NCBI RefSeq assembly: GCF_012911005.2
Contig: NZ_WTVS01000009.1
Span: 1-64,000, forward strand
Source: Aromatoleum toluolicum
GTDB lineage: Bacteria; Pseudomonadota; Gammaproteobacteria; Burkholderiales; Rhodocyclaceae
Length of the DNA: 64,000 bases
Reading direction: 5' to 3'
How positions within the stretch are numbered: the stretch's first letter is position 1; the number at the start of each line of letters is the position of its first letter. Positions 8,648 through 16,874 of the stretch are shown here, one piece after another. The position numbers and the translations under genes were made by a program. The notes below the pieces were generated by a model that worked only from the letters and a program-made list of their open reading frames with translations, ran no database searches and had not been told where the DNA came from.

Positions 8648-10153
8648 TCAAGCCAGCTTGATCCACGTTGTCTTGAGCTCGGTGTAGTGCTCATGGGCAT
8701 ACACGGACTTGTCCCGCCCGCCGAAGCCGGACTGCTTGTAGCCGCCGAATGGGGTCGTGATGTCCCCTTCCGAGAAGCAGTTCACCGAGACCGTGCCGGC
8801 ACGGATGGCTTTGGACATGCGATGCACGGTGCTGATATCGTCGCTCCACAGCGAGGCAGCCAGCCCGTAGCAGGTGTCGTTGGCGATGGCGATGGCCTCT
8901 TCCTCGGTGTCGAACGGGATCACCGCCAGCACCGGGCCGAAGATCTCCTCCCGCGCAATTTCGGCATCCCTGGGCACCTCGTCGAAGATCGTCGGCGCAA
9001 CGAAATAGCCGCCGGTTTCTTCGAGGATGCGCTCCCCACCGGTCAGCAGGGTCAGGCCGGCAGCCTTCGCCCGATCGATGAACCCCAGCACCTTGTCCAT
9101 GTGGTCCTTCTGAATCAGCGCGCCGAGCCGCAGCTCCGGATCCAGCGGGTCGCCGGTCTTCCAGTCGGCCTCGAGCTGGACCAGCATCTCGTCGAGCAGG
9201 GCGTCCTTGATGGAACGGTGCACAACCAGACGGGAGCCCGCCGAGCAGTTTTCGCCCATGTTCCAGAAGGCGGAGGCGAGGACGTTGCTCGCAACGGTCT
9301 TCAGGTCGCTCACGTCGGGCATGACCACCTGCGGATTCTTGCCGCCCAGTTCCAACGCCACACGCTTGAGGTTGGTCGCGGCCGAGTATTCGAGGAAGCG
9401 CCGGCCGACCGCGGTGGAACCGGTAAAGGCGATCAGGTCGACGTCCGGATGCATGCCGATCGCCTGACCCGCGGTGCTGCCGAGGCCGGGCACCACGTTT
9501 AGCACCCCGGCCGGGATGCCGGCCTTATGGCCGAGCTCGGCGATGCGGAGGGTGCTGAGCGAAGTGAGCTGGGCGGGCTTGACCACCACGCAGTTGCCCG
9601 TCACCAGCGCTGGTCCCAGCTTCCAGCCCACCATCATCGCGGGGAAGTTCCACGGCAGCACCGCGCCGACGACACCGAGCGGCTCACGGCGGACCGTCGC
9701 CACCACGTCCGGCGCGGTCGGGGCGACGGCATCGTAAAGCTTGTCCGCGGTCTCCGCATTCCAGCGAATGGTGTTGGCGGTGTCGGGAATGTCGACGTTG
9801 AAGCATTCGCCGATCGGCTTGCCCGCCTCCAGGGATTCGAGGATCGCGAGCTCCAGGCGATGCTCGTCGATCAGATCGGCGAAGCGCTTCATGATGGCCT
9901 TGCGCTCAGCCGGTGCGAGCCCCGACCAGACGCCGGCATTGAAGGCGCGCCGGGCGGCCTGGACGGCGAGGTCGACGTCCTCGGACCCGCAGGCGGCGAC
10001 CTCGGTCAATACTTCCCCGGTGGCCGGGTTCAGGGTCGGGAAGGTCTTGCCCGAACGGGCGGGGACGAACTGGCCATCGATGAAGGCCAGGTTGCGATAC
10101 TCGAGACGCTTGATCTTTTGCGCGATGGCGTCGCGGGTAAGGGTGTCGGTCAT
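8648..10153 (-). CDS. NAD(P)-dependent aldehyde dehydrogenase (PuuC/betaine-aldehyde type)
   Basis: A 501-residue ALDH-superfamily enzyme. Visible motifs are the LPWNFPAMM loop, VVKPAQLT, the Rossmann-side FTGSTAVGRRF, catalytic glutamate in ALELGGKNP, catalytic cysteine in MGENCSAGSR and EIFGPVL. The start at 10153 has GGAGGAG upstream. The nearest described type is PuuC (gamma-glutamyl-aminobutyraldehyde) and other omega-aminoaldehyde dehydrogenases. It follows the FAD oxidase gene by 25 bases, so a natural reading is that the oxidase makes an aldehyde and this enzyme oxidises it to the acid. The substrate is not defined by sequence. Confidence 0.9.
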   Translation of the reverse strand: MTDTLTRDAIAQKIKRLEYRNLAFIDGQFVPARSGKTFPTLNPATGEVLTEVAACGSEDVDLAVQAARRAFNAGVWSGLAPAERKAIMKRFADLIDEHRLELAILESLEAGKPIGECFNVDIPDTANTIRWNAETADKLYDAVAPTAPDVVATVRREPLGVVGAVLPWNFPAMMVGWKLGPALVTGNCVVVKPAQLTSLSTLRIAELGHKAGIPAGVLNVVPGLGSTAGQAIGMHPDVDLIAFTGSTAVGRRFLEYSAATNLKRVALELGGKNPQVVMPDVSDLKTVASNVLASAFWNMGENCSAGSRLVVHRSIKDALLDEMLVQLEADWKTGDPLDPELRLGALIQKDHMDKVLGFIDRAKAAGLTLLTGGERILEETGGYFVAPTIFDEVPRDAEIAREEIFGPVLAVIPFDTEEEAIAIANDTCYGLAASLWSDDISTVHRMSKAIRAGTVSVNCFSEGDITTPFGGYKQSGFGGRDKSVYAHEHYTELKTTWIKLA

Positions 10154-10178
10154 TATGGTTCTCCTCCGTTGGAATGAT

Positions 10179-11507
10179 TTAAAGTTCGATGCCGGCCTGC
10201 CACTCTTTCCACATGAGGGTCGAGCGGACCCCGATGCCGAGCAGCGGCTCGGGTGGGTTGGCAACCGGCTTCGGCTGGCGCAGAAGGATCTGAAGCAGCT
10301 CGCTGTCGATGCCTGACGCATATTCGGCAATCAGCATGCCGCCCATCGTGCCGCGGGTGAGGCCCAGGCCGTTGCAACCGACTGCGCTGTACACTGCGGG
10401 GGCGATCTCGCCGAAAGGCGCGCCGCCGTTGCGGGACAGGCACAACGCGCCGCCCCAGGTGTATTCGAACTCGACCCCGGGCAACATCGGGAAACGACGT
10501 TCGTATGAACGCCTGTGCGACGCATGCACGCGTTCCAGAGTGCTCGCGCTCGCGTTCACGTCCGGGTTGTAAGTGAAGGAATTGCGAATACAGATGCGTC
10601 CGCTCGCCAGACGCCGCACGGTCGTTCCCATCGGGTCGGCCGGAATCAGTCCCCAGCTCTCGTCGCCGCCGAGTGTGGCAAGCTCGGTGGGGCTCAGCTG
10701 ACGGGTGAGGCTGCCGTAGGTATAGATCGGCAACATCAGCCCCTTCAGGCCAAGCTGACCGAACTGGGCCGCATAGGCGTTGTTGGCGAGGATGAGGCGC
10801 GGAGTCTTGATCTGGCCCCGGTCGGTGGTCAGGGTATGCGGCTGGCCAACCACGATCTCGCGGACCACCGTGTCCTCGTACAGCCGCACGTTCTCAGGCA
10901 GGGTAGCGCCGAGGCCACGGACCAGGGCTGCCGGCTGAACCAGCACGCAGCCGGGCGCGTGTACGCCCGACCGATAGAAATCGGTGCCCGTGGTCGCCTT
11001 CATCTTCCGGGCGTCGAGGACGGTGTAAGGTTCGCCCAAGGCAGACAAGCCCTTGGCGAAGTTCTCCAAGGCTTGCTCCCCACGCGGCTCAACCGCGCCA
11101 TGCAGCTTGCCCTGCTCGCGCCAATCGCAGTCGATTCCGTGGGCCTTGACGATCTTGCGCACGTAATCGATCGCCGCGCGATTGAGGCGGATCTGCATCA
11201 GGTCGGCGCTGCGGTCTCCGGTGTAGTCGTGCTTCGTCAGATCATGCGGCAGGTCGACCATGAAGCCGGAGTTGCGGCCGGAAGCACCGAAGCCCACTCG
11301 ACGGGCATCGACTAGGGCGATGGAAGCATTGGGGTGGAGTTCGGCCAGGCGGCGGGCCGCCGCAAGTCCGGACAGCCCCGCACCCAGCACCACCCAATCG
11401 GCCTTCACGTCGCCCTTGAGCGGAGTCGAAGGCGGCGGCGGAGGCAGCGTCTCGTACCAGCCGCAATGACCGTCGTCCTGGGGCAGAAATTTGAATTTGA
11501 GCTGCAT
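10179..11507 (-). CDS. FAD-dependent amine/amino-acid oxidase (PuuB/DadA superfamily)
   Basis: A 442-residue flavoprotein of the DAO superfamily. The dinucleotide-binding site VVLGAGLSGLAAARRLAEL is near residue 40, followed by VDARRVGFGASGRNSGFM, the conserved GRNSG of PuuB-like oxidases. The C-terminal FAD contact (CNGLGLTRGTMGGMLIAEY) is intact. The N-terminus begins with a short proline-rich extension (WYETLPPPPPST). Relatives oxidise secondary amines or N-alkyl amino acids with release of an aldehyde. The placement between a DapA-family gene and an aldehyde dehydrogenase, with 25-base gaps on both sides, indicates one pathway. The start at 11507 lacks a strong ribosome site. Confidence 0.85.
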   Translation of the reverse strand: MQLKFKFLPQDDGHCGWYETLPPPPPSTPLKGDVKADWVVLGAGLSGLAAARRLAELHPNASIALVDARRVGFGASGRNSGFMVDLPHDLTKHDYTGDRSADLMQIRLNRAAIDYVRKIVKAHGIDCDWREQGKLHGAVEPRGEQALENFAKGLSALGEPYTVLDARKMKATTGTDFYRSGVHAPGCVLVQPAALVRGLGATLPENVRLYEDTVVREIVVGQPHTLTTDRGQIKTPRLILANNAYAAQFGQLGLKGLMLPIYTYGSLTRQLSPTELATLGGDESWGLIPADPMGTTVRRLASGRICIRNSFTYNPDVNASASTLERVHASHRRSYERRFPMLPGVEFEYTWGGALCLSRNGGAPFGEIAPAVYSAVGCNGLGLTRGTMGGMLIAEYASGIDSELLQILLRQPKPVANPPEPLLGIGVRSTLMWKEWQAGIEL

Positions 11508-11532
11508 AGGGAGTGCCTTCGGTGCTACGGGT

Positions 11533-12423
11533 TCAAGCGCGGTGGGCGACGAGCGCGTCATAGACACGCTTGAATTCCACCTTTTCCGCGTCGTCGAGCG
11601 CGAGCAGCGGCCGACGCGCCGGGCCGACAGGCAGGCCCGCAAGTTCGCAGCCGTATTTGACGCATTGGCAGAACTTGCCGCCATTTTCCAGCATGTTCAG
11701 CATCGGCATCAGGCGGGCCGCGAGCTCACGCCCCTTGACGAAGTCGCGCTCGACGACGCAGGCCTGATACAGCGCGACGTGCTCGGGCGCCAGGAAGTTG
11801 GACGCGCCGCAGACCCAGCTGCGCGCACCCCAGACGAAGAATTCCAGGATCTGATCGTCCATGCCGCAGCTGAGCTGCAGCTGGTCGGCGTGCTCGTTCG
11901 CGAGCGTGTGCATGCGCTGGATCGAACCGGTGCTTTCCTTGATCGCCTGGACGTTCGGCCGATCACGCAGGGCGTTGATGAACTCGAAGCTCATCGGGGT
12001 GCCGGTACGATCGGGGAAGTTGTAAAGCATGATCGGCAGGCCCAGCGCGTCGTCGACGCACTGCACATGCGCCAGCAATTCGTCCTGCGTGGGCTGGCAG
12101 TAATACGGCGCCGCAACCAGGATGGCACCGAAGCCGGCCGCCTTTGCATGCTGCCCCAGTTCCAGACTCTCGTCGGTCGTGGTCGCGTTGATTCCCGCCA
12201 TCAACGGCACACGGCCCTTGACGTGATCGGCCACGTAATCGAACAGGCGCTTACGCTCGTCCTTGCTCAGTGCGTAGTATTCGCCGGTCGTACCCCCGAC
12301 GATCAGTCCGTGAACGCCCTGATCGATCAGCTTGTCGATCGTCCGTCCGACGGTGTCGAAATGGATGGAACCGTCCTTTGAGAAAGGCGTTACCAGCGGG
12401 GTCCAGATGCCATCGAAATTCAT
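11533..12423 (-). CDS. DapA/N-acetylneuraminate lyase superfamily aldolase or deaminase
   Basis: A 296-residue TIM-barrel class I lyase. The pyruvate-carboxylate site GGTTGE is at 43-48, the catalytic Tyr at 134 (LYNFPDRTG) and the Schiff-base Lys at 162 (AIKESTG). Biosynthetic DapA is rarely next to catabolic oxidases, so a catabolic member is more likely. A relevant precedent is HypD of hydroxyproline catabolism, a DapA-family deaminase that works with an FAD oxidase and a ketoglutarate-semialdehyde dehydrogenase, the same three families found here. That match is by family only. It is the first gene of the minus-strand block reaching down to 8648. Confidence 0.88.
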   Translation of the reverse strand: MNFDGIWTPLVTPFSKDGSIHFDTVGRTIDKLIDQGVHGLIVGGTTGEYYALSKDERKRLFDYVADHVKGRVPLMAGINATTTDESLELGQHAKAAGFGAILVAAPYYCQPTQDELLAHVQCVDDALGLPIMLYNFPDRTGTPMSFEFINALRDRPNVQAIKESTGSIQRMHTLANEHADQLQLSCGMDDQILEFFVWGARSWVCGASNFLAPEHVALYQACVVERDFVKGRELAARLMPMLNMLENGGKFCQCVKYGCELAGLPVGPARRPLLALDDAEKVEFKRVYDALVAHRA

Positions 12424-12946
12424 GCAATCACCTTGTTAATCGTGTGGATGGGGTTGGGCGTTTATGGGTGTGTCGGCCAAAAAATGGTAAGTTCGCGACC
12501 TCGCCGCCACAATCAACATTTCGTCCCGGCAATTCATGCATGGACGTTATGAATCGAACGCCACTTGCACGATGGGATGGCCGTCTTATTTCAGCCGAAG
12601 CGCGCGAACCACGTCGCCCTCAGGTAAGCGCAGCGAATTGGCCACTCCAGCGGGAGGGTATTCGGAGGAGATGTCCGACCTTCAGGGCGCCGTGAAAACG
12701 GGGCGATTTGGACCGGATATTCGGGATAACGGCGGGACGTGGCACGCGACCGAAAATGGCCCGGATACTCGCCGGGACGCTTGACCGAGAACGCTGTCAT
12801 CATGCTCGACGCAGTGACAGCGGCGGATGCCTTGGGGTTGACCGATTACTCTTGGGCGAAGGGCGAATACTTTAGGGGCCGTATACGGAAAAGACGCAGC
12901 TCCCTTTTGCGAGGGAGCTGCATTAATACAAAAGGCAGTCAGCCGG
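12424..12946. other. 523-base intergenic region without a supported gene
   Basis: Apart from the hairpin at 12896-12921, no reading frame here looks protein-coding. Spaced repeats of the type GGACCGGATATTCGGGAT and GGCCCGGATACTCGCCGGG (about 12710-12780) resemble the degenerate repeats at ends of some IS21-like elements, but no transposase and no inverted-repeat pair can be made out. It also holds the promoter of the DapA-family gene. Confidence 0.4.
12896..12921 (-). terminator. terminator hairpin after the SDR pair
   Basis: GCAGCTCCC (12896-12904) and GGGAGCTGC (12913-12921) form a perfect nine-base stem. It lies 26 bases past the stop codon of the SDR gene at 12947, and on the minus strand is followed by GTCTTTTCC. 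It probably ends the two-gene SDR transcript. Confidence 0.65.
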
Positions 12947-13705
12947 TCAGAAGGGAAGCGGCAGCTTGGCCGTGCGCCCGCCATCCACGACGATAACCTG
13001 ACCCGTGATGAAGGCCGCGTCATCGCTCGCCAGGAAAACCACGGTGGCGCCGACATCGCTGGGTTCGCCGGTGCGGCCGACGGGGTGCATTTTCAGGAGC
13101 GCCGCCCGCGCCTGGGCCACATTGGGTTGGGCTTCGATATAGTCGTTGCTCAGGTCCGAATTGATCCAGCCGGGAGCAATTGCATTGCAGCGAATCCCGT
13201 CACGCCCCAGGTCCACCGCGAGCGCACGCGTAAAGCCGTGGACTCCGGCCTTCGAGCCGCAATAGGCTGCGTGCCATGGATTGGCGCCGATACCTTCGAT
13301 CGAGCCGATGTTGATGATGCTGCCGCCGCCCCGCTGACGCATCCGGGGAAGCAGCGCCTTGGCGAGGAAAACCGGGGCACGCATGTTGACGACCATCATC
13401 CGGTCCCAGTCCGCTTCGGCCATCTCGTCGAGCGAGAGCTCGAACATGAATCCGGCGTTGTTCACGAGGATGTCGGCGCCCCCGAACTTCTCCTCCACGG
13501 CGCGAGCGATCGCGTAAGGCGCTTCACGCTCCGCAAGGTCGGCATTGACCCAGACGACATTGGCGTTGCGACCGAGAGATTCGTCCAGTGGCTGGCGCTG
13601 GGCGATCAGCACCCGTGCGCCGGCCGCGAGCAGTTTTTCCGTGATACCGCGGCCAATCCCGCGTCCGCCGCCGGTTACAACGGCCACTTTACCTTGAAGT
13701 TGCAT
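12947..13705 (-). CDS. SDR-family NAD(P)-dependent oxidoreductase
   Basis: A 252-residue classical short-chain dehydrogenase. It has the cofactor motif TGGGRGIG near residue 12, NNAG near 86, catalytic Ser in INIGSIEG near 138, and the YCGSK active site near 151, ending with a VDGG motif. The start at 13705 is chosen for GCTGAGGAGAGACTC directly upstream; an ATG 11 codons earlier has no such site. Ten bases separate it from the preceding SDR gene, so both are co-transcribed from the promoter facing the LysR gene. The substrate is unknown; a hydroxy-acid or alcohol intermediate of the amine pathway is a guess. Confidence 0.85.
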   Translation of the reverse strand: MQLQGKVAVVTGGGRGIGRGITEKLLAAGARVLIAQRQPLDESLGRNANVVWVNADLAEREAPYAIARAVEEKFGGADILVNNAGFMFELSLDEMAEADWDRMMVVNMRAPVFLAKALLPRMRQRGGGSIINIGSIEGIGANPWHAAYCGSKAGVHGFTRALAVDLGRDGIRCNAIAPGWINSDLSNDYIEAQPNVAQARAALLKMHPVGRTGEPSDVGATVVFLASDDAAFITGQVIVVDGGRTAKLPLPF

Positions 13706-13715
13706 GAGTCTCTCC

Positions 13716-14483
13716 TCAGCCCGAGACCGGTTTCGCACCGGTCACCTCGACGCACGCGCCAGCCATGTAGCGGGCCTGGTCCGAGGCCAGGAAGGCGATG
13801 ACGTCGGCGATATCCTCGGGTTCGGCGATGCGTCCCAGTGGCACCGTCTTGTTCAGTTCCGCGACTGCCTTATCCGGATCGATGCCGCGTCGTTCGAAGC
13901 CCGTGCGGATCATCGGGGTGTTGATTTCGTGGGGGCACACCGCGTTGACACGTATGCCCAATGGCGCGCAATCGCGGCCGAGGTTGCCGGTCAGCGCAGC
14001 GACGGCGCCCTTGCTGGTGCAGTAGGCGACGTGGCCGGGGCCCGGGTAGGTTCCCCAGACCGAGGAGGTATTCACGATGGCGCCACCGCCACGAACCTTC
14101 ATGTGCGGAATGGCAGCACGACAAAGGAAGAAGACGGCGTTGAGGTTCACGTCCATGGCAGTGAACCACATGTCGTCGCTCGTCTCCTCGATGGTTCCGC
14201 GCGGGATGATGCCGGCGTTGTTCAGCAGGATATCGACGCCGCCAAAATGCTCGACGGTGCGGGCGATCACGGCTTCGCAATACTCCTTCTCGCGCAGATT
14301 GCCCGCCAGATACTCGGCCTCGGCACCAAGGCTGCGGGCCTCCTCCACCATCGCCTGGCACCCCTCGGCATTGATGTCCGAGATCATGAGACGGGCACCT
14401 TCAGCGGCGAACAGCCTGACCAGCGCCTGACCAACTCCGCCGGCGCCGCCGGTAATGACAACGACCTTGTTCTTGAATCTCAT
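13716..14483 (-). CDS. SDR-family NAD(P)-dependent oxidoreductase
   Basis: A 255-residue classical SDR with TGGAGGVGQ at about 11-19, NNAG near 87, catalytic Ser in VNTSSVWG near 138, and YCTSKGA near 151. It shares the fold but only moderate identity with the downstream SDR, so the two probably act on different intermediates. AGAGGGGATGAAGCA precedes the ATG. It is the first gene of the unit transcribed away from the LysR gene at 14665, the usual arrangement for a LysR-controlled target. Confidence 0.85.
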   Translation of the reverse strand: MRFKNKVVVITGGAGGVGQALVRLFAAEGARLMISDINAEGCQAMVEEARSLGAEAEYLAGNLREKEYCEAVIARTVEHFGGVDILLNNAGIIPRGTIEETSDDMWFTAMDVNLNAVFFLCRAAIPHMKVRGGGAIVNTSSVWGTYPGPGHVAYCTSKGAVAALTGNLGRDCAPLGIRVNAVCPHEINTPMIRTGFERRGIDPDKAVAELNKTVPLGRIAEPEDIADVIAFLASDQARYMAGACVEVTGAKPVSG

Positions 14484-14503
14484 TGCTTCATCCCCTCTGG
14501 TGG

Positions 14504-14586
14504 TTAAGTGAGGTCAATAATCGACGAGGGGAAAAGTGCTGACAAACGAGTTTTTCGTGATCTTCACTTAAGTTATAGTTAAGCGA
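14504..14586. promoter_or_regulatory. candidate LysR operator between the SDR genes and lysR
   Basis: The octamer TTAAGTGA occurs at 14504-14511, inverted as TCACTTAA at 14564-14571, and as TTAAGCGA at 14579-14586. The last two form an imperfect palindrome CTTAA-N7-TTAAG (14567-14583). This sits in the 181-base divergent promoter, where a LysR regulator would bind. Confidence 0.5.
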
Positions 14587-14664
14587 CCAGAGGGAGTTCG
14601 AAATCAGAATCCAGCTTTCGCTTGCGCTATGGTCAACTACATAATCCGCCAGCAGGGCAGGACC

Positions 14665-15660
14665 ATGAGCAGATCCAGGCTTTCACTTCCACCGCTGAAC
14701 GCATTGCGAACCTTCGAAGCAGCCGCCCGCCACGGCAGTTTCAAGATGGCCGCAGAGGAACTCTGCGTGACGCAGGCGGCCGTCAGCCGACAGATTCAGG
14801 CGCTGGAGGAGTTCTACCGGCTGAGCCTGTTTGCGCGCAGCAACCGCAAGGTCGAACTGACCGAGGACGGACACGCGCTATATCTGGCCACGTCGTCCGC
14901 GTTGCAGCACATCGCCACGGCTTCGCGCGATCTCCTGCGGCGCAATAGCCGGGATGATGAGCTTTACCTGATCACCACGAGCGCCTTCGCGCAGCTCTGG
15001 CTGATGCCGCGACTGAAGCGACTGCGAGCCCAGTACCGCGACCTCCAGTTGTTCTTGATCAGCTCCGAAGGGAACCCCGATTTTCATGCGGGATTCGATG
15101 CTGCCGTGACACTGGGGCTCGAAGAGCACCCGCAATATGTCGCCGATTATCTCTTCGCCGAGGAGATATTTCCGGTCTGCACCCCCGAGTTCTTCGAACA
15201 GCATCCGCAGATTTCAACGCTGGAGGGACTGCTGACGGTGCCGCTGCTCAACCTCAGCGCCAGTCATTGGAAAGCAAAACTGTGGACACCGATTGACTGG
15301 GCCTTCTGGCTCCAGCAATTCGGGTGCGACGCCCCCACAAGCAAGATGACGATGAATTTCAGTCATTTTCCAATGCTGCTGGATGCCGTGCAGCAGGAAG
15401 CTGGCGTTGGGCTGGCATGGCGCCACCTGGTGCAGCAGCAACTGGAGGAGGGAAAACTGGTACGACCAACTGGCGCGACATATTTTGCCGATGACCGGAA
15501 GCATTATTTCGTCTGCCGTCGCGAGCTGGTCAACTCCAAGAAGATCCAGATATTCCGCGACTGGCTGATGGCTCAAACTAGAGTGCTGCGGGAACGGAGC
15601 GATCTTCCGAATGGAGACCGATCTTCGCCCGCGACCATAGTCCCCGATCCCCGCCCTTGA
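14665..15660 (+). CDS. LysR-family transcriptional regulator (GcvA-like)
   Basis: A 331-residue LTTR. The N-terminal winged helix includes LRTFEAAARHGSFKMAAEEL and VTQAAVSRQI, typical of the GcvA branch; the rest is a type 2 periplasmic-binding-like effector domain. The start at 14665 (MSRSRLSLPPLNALR) matches the usual N-terminus; GGCAGGACC is a weak ribosome site. It is transcribed away from the two SDR genes and likely controls them. Its C-terminus converges on the GlxA-type gene that ends at 15683. Confidence 0.88.
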   Translation: MSRSRLSLPPLNALRTFEAAARHGSFKMAAEELCVTQAAVSRQIQALEEFYRLSLFARSNRKVELTEDGHALYLATSSALQHIATASRDLLRRNSRDDELYLITTSAFAQLWLMPRLKRLRAQYRDLQLFLISSEGNPDFHAGFDAAVTLGLEEHPQYVADYLFAEEIFPVCTPEFFEQHPQISTLEGLLTVPLLNLSASHWKAKLWTPIDWAFWLQQFGCDAPTSKMTMNFSHFPMLLDAVQQEAGVGLAWRHLVQQQLEEGKLVRPTGATYFADDRKHYFVCRRELVNSKKIQIFRDWLMAQTRVLRERSDLPNGDRSSPATIVPDPRP

Positions 15661-15682
15661 TGGCCAAAAAAAACGCGCTCCG

Positions 15683-16843
15683 TTACGACCTGGCGAGTTG
15701 TTGAAGCCTGAATTTCCCCGGGGCAACATTGAAGAACTGCCGGAAACACTGACAGAAGTGCGAGATGCTGGCAAATCCGGCGGCGACGGCAATTTCCGCA
15801 ATCGGCTCGTTCGAATGCTGCAGGAGTTGTCGCGCATGGGTGACGCGCAGCTCGAGGTAATACCGCGAGGGCGAAGCACCCAGATAACGATTGAAGAGAC
15901 GGTCGAGCTGCCGTCGCGACAAATCGGACAATTCCGCAATTTCTTCGATTGCAAGGGGCTCGTCGATATTGCTGTGCATCAGCTCCAAAGCCAATTTGAG
16001 GGCTTGCGGTAGAGTCGGATCGCGATCCGACGGCGCGGCCACTACCTCCTGGCTTTTGTCGCAGCTCAGTATTTCCTCGACGGAATCGACGACGGCCGGC
16101 TCGTAATCGCGCCTCAACCACGCGAGCATCATGCCGAGCGAGCTATTGGCGCCGGCACAACTCATGCGCGGCCCGTCCAGAACGTAGGAACACCTCGAAA
16201 CTCTTGTCCGCGGAAATTTCTCGGACATCAGGGCCCGGGTGTCGGGGTGCACCGTGCATTCGTGATCGTCGAGCAATCCGGCGTCCGCGAGGAAGAAGGC
16301 ACCATTCCACAAGGCCCCCAGCGTTGCCCCCGCGGCATGCGCCGAAAGCAGCTGGGCACGCAGCTGGGGTGGGGTCTGGAGCCGGACCCTGAGCCCGCCG
16401 CACACGATGACCAGGTCCCCGCGCCGCACCTGGAGCGCGGAGAGATCGCCGTCTACGGAAATGCCGATCCCCACATCGGTGACCGCCATCTCTCCGTCGG
16501 CACTCAACACCAGCGCCTCGAATAGCGGCTCGCGGCTGACGAGATTCGCGGTCGCCAGGGCGTCCACCGCGCCCGTGAAGGCCATCAGCGAGAAATGGTC
16601 GAGCACCACGAAGATTACGCGTCGGCAACCGCTCGACGGATTGGCCCAGGGGCGCTCGTGCACGTGCGGCCGGTTCCTGTGCTTCAAGAGGCTCTTGAAC
16701 GGGACAGTCAGTTTGTCCGCCGGATGTCCGTCACCGATCTGCACTGCCCCGCACCCGGCGTGAATGCCCGGAGGAATCCCGGCGGACGTCCACGCCGGGG
16801 CGCCGGCGGTTCCTGGCGATGGCGACGTCATGAATGTTGGCAT
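15683..16843 (-). CDS. GlxA-family transcriptional regulator with AraC-type HTH
   Basis: Up to 386 residues. The DJ-1/PfpI-like domain starts near residue 75 (RRVIFVVLDHFSLMAF), and the AraC-type DNA-binding region covers about 285-380 (EPLAIEEIAELSDLSRRQLDRLF; EIAVAAGFASISHFCQCFRQFF). The position of the DJ-1 nucleophile is occupied by Trp-Asn (GALWNGAFFLADAG), so the domain is sensory. The first 70 residues are proline- and glycine-rich and unlike relatives, so the real start may be an internal GTG/TTG. It lies 31 bases after the MmgE/PrpD gene, which suggests co-transcription. It is closely related to the regulator at 26432-27493. Confidence 0.82.
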   Translation of the reverse strand: MPTFMTSPSPGTAGAPAWTSAGIPPGIHAGCGAVQIGDGHPADKLTVPFKSLLKHRNRPHVHERPWANPSSGCRRVIFVVLDHFSLMAFTGAVDALATANLVSREPLFEALVLSADGEMAVTDVGIGISVDGDLSALQVRRGDLVIVCGGLRVRLQTPPQLRAQLLSAHAAGATLGALWNGAFFLADAGLLDDHECTVHPDTRALMSEKFPRTRVSRCSYVLDGPRMSCAGANSSLGMMLAWLRRDYEPAVVDSVEEILSCDKSQEVVAAPSDRDPTLPQALKLALELMHSNIDEPLAIEEIAELSDLSRRQLDRLFNRYLGASPSRYYLELRVTHARQLLQHSNEPIAEIAVAAGFASISHFCQCFRQFFNVAPGKFRLQQLARS

Positions 16844-16874
16844 CGATGTGTGCGCCTGCTGGAGCAGAGTCTGC

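Noticed and set aside
12424-12900. Insertion-sequence remnant suggested by repeated CCGGATA-like strings
   Set aside because: No transposase fragment or terminal inverted-repeat pair can be identified; the resemblance to IS21-type ends is only general.
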